NCBI RefSeq assembly: GCF_019710475.1
Contig: NZ_JAJFAX010000015.1
Location: forward strand, 28,215-92,214
Direction: 5' to 3'
DNA from: Glycomyces sp. TRM65418
Lineage (GTDB): Bacteria; Actinomycetota; Actinomycetes; Mycobacteriales; Micromonosporaceae
Length of the DNA stretch: 64,000 bases
The notes under the pieces were generated by a model. That model was not told the origin of the DNA and did not search any database. It was given only the letters and a program-made list of their open reading frames with translations. This document shows positions 1 to 9,192 of this stretch, one piece after another. How positions within the stretch are numbered: the first letter of the stretch is position 1; every line of letters begins with the position of its first letter. The position numbers and the translations under genes are program-made.

Positions 1-1741
1 GGTCGCGGTACAGCTCGTCGTTCTCGACCAGTTCCGCATGGGTGCCGACCGCGCGCACGAGCCCCGCGTCGAAGACGACGATCTGGTCGGCGCTGGTCAC
101 GGTGGAGAGCCGGTGGGCCACGACGAGCACGTTCGTCCGCTCGGCCGCGTCGAGCATCACCTGCTTGAGCGCGGCCTCGTTCGCGGCGTCGAGCTGCGAG
201 GTGGCCTCGTCGAGCAGCAGCAGGCGCGGCTTGCGCAGCAGCGCCCGCGCGATCGCGACGCGCTGGCGCTCGCCGCCCGAGAGGGTCGTGCCCCGGTAGC
301 CGATCCGGGAGTCGAGCCCCTCGGGCAGCTTGCCCACGAGCTCGGTCAGACGCGCGACCTTCACGACCTCGTCGAGGTCCTCGTCGCTCGCGTCGGGGGC
401 GGCCATGACCAGGTTCTCGCGGAGCGTGCCGTCCAGGACCGGCGCGTCCTGCTCGACGTAGCCGATGACGCCGCGCAGCTCCTGCAGCGGCCACTCGGTG
501 ACGTCGACGCCGTCGACCTTCACCGACCCGGTGGTGGCCGGGTAGAACCGCTCGATGAGCGAGAACACCGTGGTCTTGCCGGCCCCGGAGGGGCCGACCA
601 GCGCGGTCAGGCCGCGTCCGCTCGACGCGAAGGTCACTCCATGGTGGACGAACGGCAGATCGTCGGCGTATCGGAAGGTCACGTTCTCGAACGCGACCTG
701 CGCGGGGCCTTCGCGGGTGGTCAGGCGCTCGGCGGCGACGGGCTCCTCGGAGTCGAGGTTCGCGACCTCTTCGACCCGGTGGATCGCGGCCAGGCCGGTC
801 TGGAGCTGCGAGAGCGAGGCGACGAGGCCGTTGATCGGGCCCATCAGGTAGAAGAGGAGCAGCAGGAAGCCGATGAGGGTGCCGACGTCCATGGCCCCGG
901 AGGCGACGCGCGCGCCGCCGACGCCGAGGACCATGAGGAACGCGATGTTGACCGGCAGGAACGCGACGACGCCGGCCAGCGCCTCCCAGAAGGAGGCCTT
1001 GACGCCCTTGTCGCGGGCGGTGGTCGCGGCGGCGTTGAGCCGGCCGATCTCGTGGTCTTCGGCCCCGGAGGCCTTGACGGTGCGGAAGGCGCTGAAGATG
1101 CGCTCCAGAAGCGATCCCATGTCGCCCAAGGCCTTCTGCGAGTCGACGGTGGCGCTCTGGATGCGCGGCATGATGAACAGCATCGTCACGGTGACGAAGG
1201 CGACCATGGCCATGGTGGTGCCGAACAGGGTCAGGTCGAGCCAGGCCATGAGGCCGATGCCGCCGAGGATCATGAAGCTGTCGGTGACGCCGCCGATGAC
1301 GGTGGTGCTGGCGACCGTGCGCAGGAGGTTGGTGTCGGAGCTGAGCCGCGAGACGAGGTCACCGGGCTTGAGGCGGTCGACTTCGGCGACCTGGAGGCGC
1401 ACGAGCCGGTCGATGAGCTGCTTGCGCACGGTGAGGACGACGTTCTGACCGGCGATCTGCATCAGGTAGGGGCCGACCGCGCCGAGGGCGCCGCCGATGA
1501 CGACGACGGCGGTGAGGTAGAGCAGGGGTCGCGTGAGGGATTCGTCGTTGGCGAGGGTGTCGATGACGTCCATGGCGATGAGCGGCTGGACGAGGCCGAC
1601 GAGGCCGCCGGCGAAGGAGAGCGCGCCGCCGATGAGGAGGAGGCGCAGGTGATGGCGGGCGTAACCCCACAATCGGGTGATCGGGGCACGGGCGGGAGGT
1701 GCTTCCACCGCCTCGGGCGCGGGTGCGTTGGTGTCGGTCAT
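1..1741 (-). CDS. ABC transporter, fused permease/ATPase (3' end cut by window edge)
   Basis: Half-type ABC exporter: an N-terminal six-helix transmembrane domain (about residues 25-310) followed by an ATPase domain. Walker [10 protein letters not shown] lies near residue 381, the signature [10 protein letters not shown] near 485, Walker B LLLLDEAT near 507 and the H-loop AHRLSTV near 545, so the ATPase is intact as far as visible. About 580 residues are present; the last few dozen bases run off the left edge. The ATG start ([11 protein letters not shown]) is preceded by AGGAAA at good spacing. Such proteins work as dimers exporting lipids, peptides or drugs; no neighbour fixes the substrate. 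The gene stands alone, with 167 nt separating it from the next gene. Confidence 0.93.
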   Translation of the reverse strand, partial: MTDTNAPAPEAVEAPPARAPITRLWGYARHHLRLLLIGGALSFAGGLVGLVQPLIAMDVIDTLANDESLTRPLLYLTAVVVIGGALGAVGPYLMQIAGQNVVLTVRKQLIDRLVRLQVAEVDRLKPGDLVSRLSSDTNLLRTVASTTVIGGVTDSFMILGGIGLMAWLDLTLFGTTMAMVAFVTVTMLFIMPRIQSATVDSQKALGDMGSLLERIFSAFRTVKASGAEDHEIGRLNAAATTARDKGVKASFWEALAGVVAFLPVNIAFLMVLGVGGARVASGAMDVGTLIGFLLLLFYLMGPINGLVASLSQLQTGLAAIHRVEEVANLDSEEPVAAERLTTREGPAQVAFENVTFRYADDLPFVHHGVTFASSGRGLTALVGPSGAGKTTVFSLIERFYPATTGSVKVDGVDVTEWPLQELRGVIGYVEQDAPVLDGTLRENLVMAAPDASDEDLDEVVKVARLTELVGKLPEGLDSRIGYRGTTLSGGERQRVAIARALLRKPRLLLLDEATSQLDAANEAALKQVMLDAAERTNVLVVAHRLSTVTSADQIVVFDAGLVRAVGTHAELVENDELYRD

Positions 1742-1908
1742 TGGTTTCCTCAAATGGTGATCGACTCCGCCGGGTGCTGCGGAGGAATTTCACGCTACCC
1801 GGCAGGTGCGACACCGGAGTCGGCCGAGGGTCGCAGTCGGTCCTCATCCGAAGGTCGTAGGACCCGTGAACGGGCCGCGCCGTTCGGCGAGCCCGACGAG
1901 CATCCCGC

Positions 1909-3783
1909 TCAGTCCTCGGCGAGGACGACGATCTTGTCGCCCGGTTGGAGCATGAACTGCGTGCCCTTGTCGGGGTTGAGGCGCACGCCGTAGTCCGGGG
2001 CCTGCTGCGCTTGGGCCGCCACGCGGTAGCCCATGGCCGCCTCGCCGCGGCGGCGCGCCGATTCCACGACCGTGTAGAAGTTGACCGGCACGCCCGTCCG
2101 CACGTAGTGCTCGGCGGGCTTGAGGTAGATCTCCGAGCCCTCGGGGCTGAACAGCTGCCCGAACACCTGCGAGAGGTGCGGGTTCTCGGCGGTCTGCGTG
2201 AGCAGCAGGCTGATGATCTTGTCGCTGACGATGAAGTCGTCGGCCTGCGTGACCTGTGCGAGCGAGCGGTTGCGGTCGTCGGCCATCTCCGAGACCACCT
2301 TGAACTTCTGGCCGGCCCGCTGGGCCATGTCGCGCAGGTGGAGCAGGGTCACGAGGGTCTTGGAGTCGGCCATCTGCGGCGCGACGTCGTCCGCGCACAG
2401 CGCGATGATGTGGTCGTACGAGCCGGGGTTGAGGGATTCGAGGAGCCGCCGGTCGGTGGGGTCGTCCTCCTTGAAGTTCAGGCCCTGGACGCGCATGGTG
2501 GGGCCGATCTTGCGGATCGCCTCGGCGGCGTCGGGGTGGTCGCTCACGACGTCGGTGATCGATCCGGGGGCGACGTACTGGTCGAGCTGTTCGAGGACCA
2601 TGCGGGTCTTGGCGTTCCAGCCGAGGATGAGGGTGCGCTCGGGGCGGCTCCCGGCTTCGGCGCGGGCGACGATGGCGCTCTCGTCGATGACGGGACGGGA
2701 GCCGTCGAGCACGATGGCCGAGTCGTCGGCGGCGATGAGGATGAGCTTGTCGCCGGGCTGGAGCGCGGCCGAGGACGGCGGGTTGATGATGCACCGGCCG
2801 TCCTTGGTGAGCACGCCGATGAACGACGAGGTGCGGTACGAGTGCATGGCCTGGCTCAGCGGCCGCCCGAACAGGCCGGGCTCCTCGACCATGTAGATCT
2901 CGTCGCCGCCGAAGTCGAGCAGGTCGGTGTAGACGACCGAGAGGCCGGACTGGCGGCAGGTCTGCACCATCAGGCGCGCCATGAGGTCGTTCGCGTCGAC
3001 CACGTGCGCCGCGCGGCCCCCGGCGAGGCGGGCGGCGGGCAGGTTCCGGCCGTCCTCGACCGCGCCGACCACGTGGCATTTCAGGCCGCCCCTGCCCTGG
3101 GTGACGGCGAGGAGACTGCGGACGAGCTGGGCGTCGGGGTCGTCCTCGGCGGAGGTGAGGAGGATGACGCTCTTGGCCTGGCCGGGGTTGACGATGCCGA
3201 TGTCGTCGAGGTCGGCGGGGTCGCCGGTGCGGCAGACGATGTGCGTGGACTTGAGGTCGGGGATCTTCGCGCGGATCTCGTCCTCCATCTCGACCTTGTC
3301 GCGGTCGGCGAGGATCGCGATGCACGCCCGCTTCTCGCTCGCGTTGGCCTCCACCAGTTCCGAGATGACGATGAAGACCTGATCCGACCATCCGAGAATG
3401 ACGGTGTGGTCCTTCTCGACGACGAGCGAGCGGCCTTTCCTGAGGTCTTCGAGTTTCGCGTCGAGGCCGGTCGTCAGGACGCCGACGAGCGACGAGAGGA
3501 TCACCAGTCCGCCGATGGTCGTGGCGAACATGATGACCATGTAGCCGTATCCGACGCCGTCTTCGGCCCCGGTGATGGTTCCGGCGTCGAGGATGTGGAT
3601 GAACGACGTCCACAAGGTACCGCCGACGCCGTCGCCCTTGCCCACGAACAGGAGGAACAGCGCGCCCATCGCGGTGAGCGCCAAGGTGATCACGGTCAGC
3701 CAACCGATGAGCGCTTTCGTGCCCTTCGACATGGTGTTGTCGAACCAATAGCGCGTCCGCTGCTTGAACGTCGGCTCGGACAT
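1909..3783 (-). CDS. CASTOR/POLLUX-like ion channel protein with NAD-binding regulatory domains
   Basis: The 624-residue protein resembles the CASTOR/POLLUX family (plant nuclear cation channels and bacterial homologues). A transmembrane helix lies at about residues 24-50 and a second hydrophobic stretch at 75-105, with a pore-like stretch between them. Two Rossmann-like RCK/TrkA-N units follow, beginning around VILGWSDQVF (~125) and LILGWNAKTRMVL (~385), and the C-terminus has a TrkA-C-like end (GDKIVVLAED). Its likely role is a membrane channel gated by ligand or nucleotide binding, probably for cations; selectivity is unknown. The ATG follows AAAGGA by 8 nt. It is monocistronic, with a 417-nt gap upstream. 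Confidence 0.8.
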   Translation of the reverse strand: MSEPTFKQRTRYWFDNTMSKGTKALIGWLTVITLALTAMGALFLLFVGKGDGVGGTLWTSFIHILDAGTITGAEDGVGYGYMVIMFATTIGGLVILSSLVGVLTTGLDAKLEDLRKGRSLVVEKDHTVILGWSDQVFIVISELVEANASEKRACIAILADRDKVEMEDEIRAKIPDLKSTHIVCRTGDPADLDDIGIVNPGQAKSVILLTSAEDDPDAQLVRSLLAVTQGRGGLKCHVVGAVEDGRNLPAARLAGGRAAHVVDANDLMARLMVQTCRQSGLSVVYTDLLDFGGDEIYMVEEPGLFGRPLSQAMHSYRTSSFIGVLTKDGRCIINPPSSAALQPGDKLILIAADDSAIVLDGSRPVIDESAIVARAEAGSRPERTLILGWNAKTRMVLEQLDQYVAPGSITDVVSDHPDAAEAIRKIGPTMRVQGLNFKEDDPTDRRLLESLNPGSYDHIIALCADDVAPQMADSKTLVTLLHLRDMAQRAGQKFKVVSEMADDRNRSLAQVTQADDFIVSDKIISLLLTQTAENPHLSQVFGQLFSPEGSEIYLKPAEHYVRTGVPVNFYTVVESARRRGEAAMGYRVAAQAQQAPDYGVRLNPDKGTQFMLQPGDKIVVLAED

Positions 3784-4200
3784 CGGGGCGTCCTTTCTGG
3801 GGAACGGCTTCGACCGGCCGACTCGGGGCGGAGGCGAGTGAGGCCGGGAGGAGTGCTGGGGGTGTCGACCACTACTACTGCATTGCGTCCACTGCGACCG
3901 GTCGCGATGGAAGCGCTACACGGGGTCACGTCGTTTCGAGAGGCGCCGAAGGCATGCGCGGCGGGCGACGGCGATCCCTACCCTAGAACGGAACATGAAC
4001 GGCCGCCGAACCGGATCCGGGCGCGATTACGACCACCACGGACGACCGCTCCTCGCAGCACCGTCCGACTAGGGCGTCCGAGCCCTTCGCGGCATCCCGA
4101 GATCACGGAGGACCGACAGCAGTCCCAGCCTGTTGACGCCGCATCCAGGGCGAGGTCATGAACCGGCCTGCACCGCGATGCCTCCGGAACGACCCGCCAT
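3784..4200. other. gene-free stretch upstream of the channel gene
   Basis: Holds the channel gene's ribosome binding site at its left end. I see no convincing gene, RNA or repeat. A TACCCT motif near 3978-3983 could be a -10 box but is unsupported. Confidence 0.5.
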
Positions 4201-5424
4201 TCAGTGCAGCTCGGCGTTCACCGGGACCACTTGGATCGCGAGCGCGGTGTGGCGCTTCGGGACCGTGAACCGAGCCGCCTCATCGAACGCGTGACCGCGA
4301 CGGTAGGCCGTGAGCTGGAGGTTCACCCCGTCACGGCATTCGGTGTCCCATTCGCGCACCTCCGCGGCCACGCGCGCCGCGAGCGCCGCGCCGCTGGGGC
4401 CGTGGCCGCGCACGCCGATCTCGGTGCCGCTGCGGGTCCGGCGGCAGACCAGGTACGCGAAGTCCTCGCCCTCGACCACGGCCGGGTTCGCCCAGCGCAT
4501 CAGCAGCCGCTGCAGGCCGTGGTCGCCGAACGGGGCGCTCATGCGCCCGTATCCGACGAACGCGCAGGCGAGCCAGAGCGACAACTGGGTGGCGTCCTCG
4601 TTCTGGTTGAGCTGCACGCCGGTCCACGCGGTCATCCCGCGGCCGTCGAGCGCGCCGCGCGCGCCGTCGGCCCCGACCTCGTGCTCGACGTGGAAGGTCA
4701 TGATCCGGCCTTCGGAGAGCTCGACCGTCCGGCCTTCCTGGCTGCCGAGGCCGCGCATGGGCATGAAACCGCAGCTCACAATGGACCTGCTGCGCATCAC
4801 GCCGTCGACGTGGTCGAACGCGACCGAGTGCTCGCAGCCGCGGATGCTCAGGGGCGCGACGAGTCGGCCGCCGTCCACCAGTTGGTCCCACCAGGCCGGA
4901 GGCAGGTCCCAGGTGCCGACGGTGGCGATGAGGCGGTCGTAGGGGGCGCCGTCGGCGCAGCCCAACTGGCCGTCGCCTTGGACGACCCGGACGCGTTCGC
5001 CGCCGACCTCGTCGAGGGCCTTACGGGCGCGCCGGACCGTGTCGGCGTCGATGTCGACAGTGGTCACCGAGCCTCGGGGGCCGACCATCGAGTCGAGCAG
5101 TGCGGCGTTGTAGCCGGTGCCCGCCCCGATTTCGAGCACGCGGTGGCCGGGGCGGACGTCGAGCTGTTCGAGCATCTCGGCGACGATCGAGGGCTGGGAC
5201 GCGGAGCTGAGGGCTTCGCCGTCGCTGTCGCGCTTGGTGACGTACACGTCGTCGGCGTAGGCGATGTGCAGTGGGGCTTCGGGGACGAAGCGGTGGCGGG
5301 GCACGGCGAGCATCGCCGCCTCGACCGCCTCGGTTCGGATCACCCCGTTGGAGCGCAGGCTTCCCACGAGGCGGGTGCGCAGCAGACGCGCCTCGTCACC
5401 GGAAGTATCGGTGTGATCACCCAC
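4201..5424 (-). CDS. PCMT-fold methyltransferase of the FxLD type
   Basis: SAM-dependent methyltransferase related to protein-L-isoaspartate O-methyltransferase. Motif I is VLEIGAGTGYNAALL (~residues 105-119), followed by the acidic loop TTVDIDADTV and a TVGTWDLPPAWWDQL segment. The stretch VTKRDSDGEALSSASQPSI and the C-terminal half match my memory of the family named methyltransferase, FxLD system, which accompanies FxLD lanthipeptide clusters. I see no precursor peptide, dehydratase or cyclase nearby, so it is an orphan here and the substrate is unknown. The start is unclear: I choose GTG at 5424 because homologues begin shortly before LRTRLVGSLRSNG. The open frame continues upstream to 5529. 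An 11-codon ORF with a strong Shine-Dalgarno ends across this start. Confidence 0.78.
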   Translation of the reverse strand: MGDHTDTSGDEARLLRTRLVGSLRSNGVIRTEAVEAAMLAVPRHRFVPEAPLHIAYADDVYVTKRDSDGEALSSASQPSIVAEMLEQLDVRPGHRVLEIGAGTGYNAALLDSMVGPRGSVTTVDIDADTVRRARKALDEVGGERVRVVQGDGQLGCADGAPYDRLIATVGTWDLPPAWWDQLVDGGRLVAPLSIRGCEHSVAFDHVDGVMRSRSIVSCGFMPMRGLGSQEGRTVELSEGRIMTFHVEHEVGADGARGALDGRGMTAWTGVQLNQNEDATQLSLWLACAFVGYGRMSAPFGDHGLQRLLMRWANPAVVEGEDFAYLVCRRTRSGTEIGVRGHGPSGAALAARVAAEVREWDTECRDGVNLQLTAYRRGHAFDEAARFTVPKRHTALAIQVVPVNAELH

Positions 5425-5995
5425 GCTTCCAAGCGTACGTCCGATGTGCCACGTGCGCCTCCTCCAATTCCAGCGAATGAATGAGTCGAGGATCTCGGAA
5501 ATCGGTGAGCGGCTGCCGCCCTCGACCACCAGACAGGTGGTAGTGGTCGCCGTCCCTGATCCTCACTCCCGGGAAGCGGCCTCGGCGACCCTCGCAGGCC
5601 GTGAATGCGCTCAGCTGCCAGCATCCCGCGCAGGTACGACAAGAACCGCGACGCACCGCCGCATTGTCACCCGATCAGGCGTCTCAACGCGAGCCCGGCT
5701 CGGCACAGCGACGCCGGCGAGCCCGGACCGGCGCGGCGGGCACTGAGCGGGGCCGGGCCACTGCGAACGCACACGGCCATCGGTGGGAGCGGCCCGCCAC
5801 CGTACCCGCTCCGGCCGTGCGGCATCCGGGGCGGCCGCCCGACCGCACGGAAACGGCGGCCGGGCTGCCGGCGCCGCGCACTCCCGCAAGTGCGATGGGC
5901 CGGTCGGCTGGCCGCCGTCGTGCTATCTCACCTCATCGCCCGCGAGCCCTGACGCGCGGCTCCCCCGCGAGTCGGACCCGCCATCGCCCCGGACG
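5425..5995. other. gene-free stretch between methyltransferase and LysE gene
   Basis: No lanthipeptide-like precursor or other convincing gene was found on either strand. It contains a small inverted repeat ACCACC-AGACA-GGTGGT (5525-5541) and, at 5417-5452 on the minus strand, an 11-codon GTG...TGA frame behind GGAGGAGG. The rest shows no recognisable structure. Confidence 0.5.
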
Positions 5996-6616
5996 TCAAC
6001 TCGACGCGACCCGCAATCCGAGCGCGACCATCACCCCGCCGGTGACGCCGTTGAGCCACGCGCGCACCCGCGGCCGCTCGAACACCCGCCGCACGAGACC
6101 GATCAACCCGGCCAGCAGGAAATAGCAGAGCGCGCTCACCGTCATCCCCACGGCCGCGAGCTCGCCGATCAACAGCCACTGCGAGCCGCCGTCGTCGATG
6201 AACTGCGGCATCAGGGCCGTGAAGAGCACGACCGCCTTGGGGTTGAGCAGGTTGCACAGCAGGCCGGACCGGAACGCCGCCCACGGGCTCATCTGCCGCC
6301 CGAGTCGGATCGCCGCCGCCGGCCGTCGGCGTTCCTTGATCGCCGTGCGGATCGAGCGCAACCCCACGTAGACGAGGTACGCGGCCCCCGCGACCTTCAC
6401 GACCGTGAACGCCAGCGCCGAGGCCGCCAGCAGCGCCGCGAGACCGATCGAGGTCGCGACGACCCACACCGAGATGCCGAATCCGATTCCCGCCGCGGTC
6501 CACATGCCGCTCGCGCGGCCGGACATCACGGTGTTGCGCACGACCATCGCGAAATCGGGCCCCGGCACGATGGCGGCGACGAGGATCGCCAGCGCGAAGA
6601 TCAGCAGCACGGTCAT
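5996..6616 (-). CDS. LysE/RhtB family amino-acid exporter
   Basis: A 206-residue, six-helix membrane protein with family hallmarks: the N-terminal VPGPDFAMVVRNT segment (residues ~17-29), GLRSIRTA after the third helix, and LCNLLNPKAVVLFTALMPQF in the middle. Members export lysine, threonine, homoserine or related amino acids; the substrate cannot be read from sequence. Starts at ATG and is monocistronic. Length and motifs are normal for the family. Confidence 0.93.
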   Translation of the reverse strand: MTVLLIFALAILVAAIVPGPDFAMVVRNTVMSGRASGMWTAAGIGFGISVWVVATSIGLAALLAASALAFTVVKVAGAAYLVYVGLRSIRTAIKERRRPAAAIRLGRQMSPWAAFRSGLLCNLLNPKAVVLFTALMPQFIDDGGSQWLLIGELAAVGMTVSALCYFLLAGLIGLVRRVFERPRVRAWLNGVTGGVMVALGLRVASS

Positions 6617-6883
6617 GAAGGCTCCCCGGTTCGGTGCGGACGCTCCGATGCTGCCACCGGATCAGGGGGAGCGCATCAGCACGATGACGGGGTTCGACGA
6701 CGGGGTTCCGGCCTCGGTCGAGCGGGCTCGATGACCGGGTTCGACGAGCCGGGTCGGCGATCGGGTGCGGCGGTCACGCGCGACGGTCGACGGGGACCGC
6801 TGCGACGACCGGCTCGGGTCGGCTCAAGGCCGGATTCCCGCCGGGTTCGGCGGCCAGGCCCGGCCCGGCACCGGCACCGGGTC

Positions 6884-7588
6884 TCAGGCCGGATCCGCGA
6901 GGCGCCAGTACTGCTTCTTGTCCTTGTCGTGCACCACGACCCCGAGTTCGGACAGCTCCTCGGCCAGTTCACGCAGATCGCTCGCGTTCGACTTCTCGAG
7001 CGCCTGCTGGCGGGCCTTCAGCACCGGGTTCGCCCCCTTCGGCAGCCCCTCGGCCCCAGGCACCCAGCGGCGGAACTCCCCGGCGTACGGGTCGCCGTCC
7101 GGCAGCCACGTGTACCCGTACCTGCGCAGTGCGGCCGCGAGCCGCTCGCGGCTCAGGTCGAACTCGACCGAGGCGATCTCCTGGCGGCGGTGCCCCAGCA
7201 CCACCATCCGCTTCTCCTCGACGAACACCGAGGCGACGTCGGCCCGGTCGATCTCGCGCTCGTAATCGCCGCGCTTGAGTCCGAGCCGGTCGCGTCCCAC
7301 CGTGACCTTGAGCATCTCGTGGACCGCCCAGAGCGCCAGCAGGAACCCGACGAGCAGGCCGAGCCCGATCGCGACGATGAGCCGCACCGGCTCGGACAGC
7401 TCCGTGAACAGCTCGAACAGCCCCTGGAACGGGAACCACGAGAGCCCCACGATCCAGTCGACGATGAACGTCAGCCCCCATCCGATCGCGGCTCCCACGA
7501 TCGGCAGGAGAAGGCACAGGGTCGGGCCGATCCATGCGGCATCGGCCACGACGACGCTGTCGGTGTCATGGGCGCGGTCGGTGGGCAT
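6884..7588 (-). CDS. YqeB-like membrane protein
   Basis: A 234-residue protein with two transmembrane helices near the N-terminus (about residues 14-36 and 55-80), then a cytoplasmic part containing a short PH-like strand region (VGRDRLGLKRGDYEREI, VFVEEKRMVVLGHRRQ). This layout matches actinobacterial proteins annotated as YqeB family; function is unknown. The ATG at 7588 is chosen because GGAAAGG stands just upstream; the frame stays open further upstream but without a ribosome site. It stands alone. Confidence 0.65.
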   Translation of the reverse strand: MPTDRAHDTDSVVVADAAWIGPTLCLLLPIVGAAIGWGLTFIVDWIVGLSWFPFQGLFELFTELSEPVRLIVAIGLGLLVGFLLALWAVHEMLKVTVGRDRLGLKRGDYEREIDRADVASVFVEEKRMVVLGHRRQEIASVEFDLSRERLAAALRRYGYTWLPDGDPYAGEFRRWVPGAEGLPKGANPVLKARQQALEKSNASDLRELAEELSELGVVVHDKDKKQYWRLADPA

Positions 7589-7967
7589 CTGGCAGCCGCC
7601 TTTCCGTGGGAAGGTGAACGACCCTACTGTAATCACACCTCTTGAGCAGGCAAAACGCCGTACCTGAGTACTACTGCCAAAGGATGACCGCCACGGCCGC
7701 AAGCGATACGGAAGTCGGCTTCGACGAGCTCGGGTCATACCGAAGTCAGGCCATGAAGCGCCCGGCAGCGGCAACGAGCGGCCCCGTCAAGGCGTCACCG
7801 CCCGCGCGACGAGCCCGCGCTGCATGCGACCGAAACGCCTGCGAACCGCGTGCTTCCCGGCTACGATCCACACGATCCGATTCGGTCCCGCTGGATCCGA
7901 TTCGATCTCATTCGAACCGGTACGCGGCCGATGACTCGCGCCGTGCGCGAGAAAGGTCGGACCCGAC
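7589..7967. other. gene-free stretch with direct repeats before the secreted-protein gene
   Basis: Two exact copies of GATCCGATTCG lie at 7874-7884 and 7894-7904 (20-nt period), about 70 nt before the next start codon, followed by a related CTCATTCGAACC. They could be regulator sites. Nothing else recognisable is seen here. Confidence 0.4.
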
Positions 7968-8510
7968 GTGAAGCACCGTCACTCCCGCCGCCTGATGGTC
8001 ACCGCTGCGGTCACGGCCATCGCAGCGCTCACCATGGCCGTACCCACCGCGGCGGGCGCCGCACCGCTCACGCCTGCATCCGCCGCTACGGTCGCATCGT
8101 TCGCCGACGCCGAGGCGGGCGGCCACTATGTCGACATCGTCCTGACCCAGGGCAAAGGGAGCTGCAAGGCCGCCAACGTGCCCGTCACCGCGGCCCCGCC
8201 GGGCAGAGTCAAGATCGACGCCGACGACGTGGACCTGAACTGCTCGGGCAGCATCGACTTCTCCTTCACGCGGGACTCCACGTTCACCTTCGACGACGCG
8301 AAGGGCACCGCGACCGCCGACGTGGTCCGCATCGTCGGCCGCAAACACGGCGTCAGCTGCGGGTACGAGGCCACCCGAGTCGCGCTCGGCCGCGAAGGCG
8401 CCACCCGCCAGTACACCGGAGGGCCCTACACCGGCAAGAAGGCCCAAGGGTCCTTCCTGTGCCCGCGCACGGTCAAGCTCCACGCCGCGTCGTTCACGTT
8501 CCACCAGTGA
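7968..8510 (+). CDS. secreted protein of unknown function
   Basis: A 180-residue protein with a clear Sec signal peptide (MKHRHSRRL, hydrophobic core, cleavage near AAGAA-PLTP at ~31-33). The mature part has four cysteines, probably forming disulfides outside the cell, and looks beta-rich (HYVDIVLTQGKGSCKA, DVDLNCSGSIDFSF, TFTFDDAKGTATADVVR). I do not recognise the family. GTG start, with GAAAGG 11 nt upstream. Direct repeats precede it (7874-7904). A small extracellular binding protein or inhibitor is possible but unsupported. Confidence 0.72.
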   Translation: MKHRHSRRLMVTAAVTAIAALTMAVPTAAGAAPLTPASAATVASFADAEAGGHYVDIVLTQGKGSCKAANVPVTAAPPGRVKIDADDVDLNCSGSIDFSFTRDSTFTFDDAKGTATADVVRIVGRKHGVSCGYEATRVALGREGATRQYTGGPYTGKKAQGSFLCPRTVKLHAASFTFHQ

Positions 8511-8690
8511 GGGTCGGTCTCCGCCTGAACCGGCCGGCCCATCGGAAGTTCCGCTACCCGTCCGAGGTTCAAGCGTCGGGCCGCGGAGCGGCTTCGATCT
8601 GACCGAACCCGGCCGAACACCCGTCGACGGCGATCGCGACCGCGCCGATCATCTCGTCCATGTGCCCTGCTTCAGCGGGCGTTCGGCCCG

Positions 8691-8956
8691 TCACTTGACG
8701 ACGCGGTAGTCGATGTGGGTGGCGTAGGGGGAACGGCGGACCGTGATCGGTTCCAGTTCCAGACGGGCGCCGAGCGCGCCGAACAACGGCACGCCGCCGT
8801 CGAGCGGCACCGGCGCCACATGCACCCGATCCCGTCGGCCAGACCGGCCTGCGCGACCTGCTGGACGACGTTCGCGCCGCCGCCGAGCCCGTGCTCGGGA
8901 GTGTCATCGGGGGCGGCGACGAGTCCGTCAAGCGACATCGAGATGTCGACCTTCAC
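8691..8956 (-). pseudogene. decayed dihydrofolate reductase/RibD-like protein
   Basis: The N-terminus MKVDISMSLDGLVAAPDD is the usual start of RibD/DHFR-like proteins (about 190 aa). After EHGLG the sequence jumps straight to GGGANVVQQVAQAGLADGI, which belongs near residue 110 of such proteins, so the middle is deleted. A frameshift near 8830 follows (about two extra bases), after which the other frame reads HVAPVPLDGGVPLFGALG and ends in TGA at 8691. Only about half the family length remains. Confidence 0.75.
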
Positions 8957-9180
8957 CGAGCCCGTGGGTCCTCCGTCGCATCGTGGAAGCGCGGTGCCTG
9001 CTGTGACGAGGCGAGGCCGAGGGATTCACCGGACCCGCCCCCTCACCGTCATCCTGCCTCTCTTCGGGCGGTGCGGGCGCGCGGCGATGTAGCCACTGGT
9101 GGCGCCGTTCGGAGTCCAAGGCGCGCAGTCGGTTCCCCGCTGGCTCCGGAAAAACCCGCGTGAGTGGCGCTCGCGGTCCT

Positions 9181-9186
9181 TAGACT
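9181..9186 (+). promoter_or_regulatory. -10 box (TAGACT) of leaderless VOC gene
   Basis: TAGACT fits the actinobacterial TANNNT -10 consensus. Transcription starting 7 nt downstream would begin on the A of the ATG. No good -35 is visible. Confidence 0.5.
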
Positions 9187-9192
9187 GCGGTG

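Noticed and set aside
38..1993. Long plus-strand open frame opposite the ABC exporter
   Set aside because: Antisense shadow; Asp/Gly/Glu/Arg-rich product without domains, while the minus strand encodes an intact exporter.
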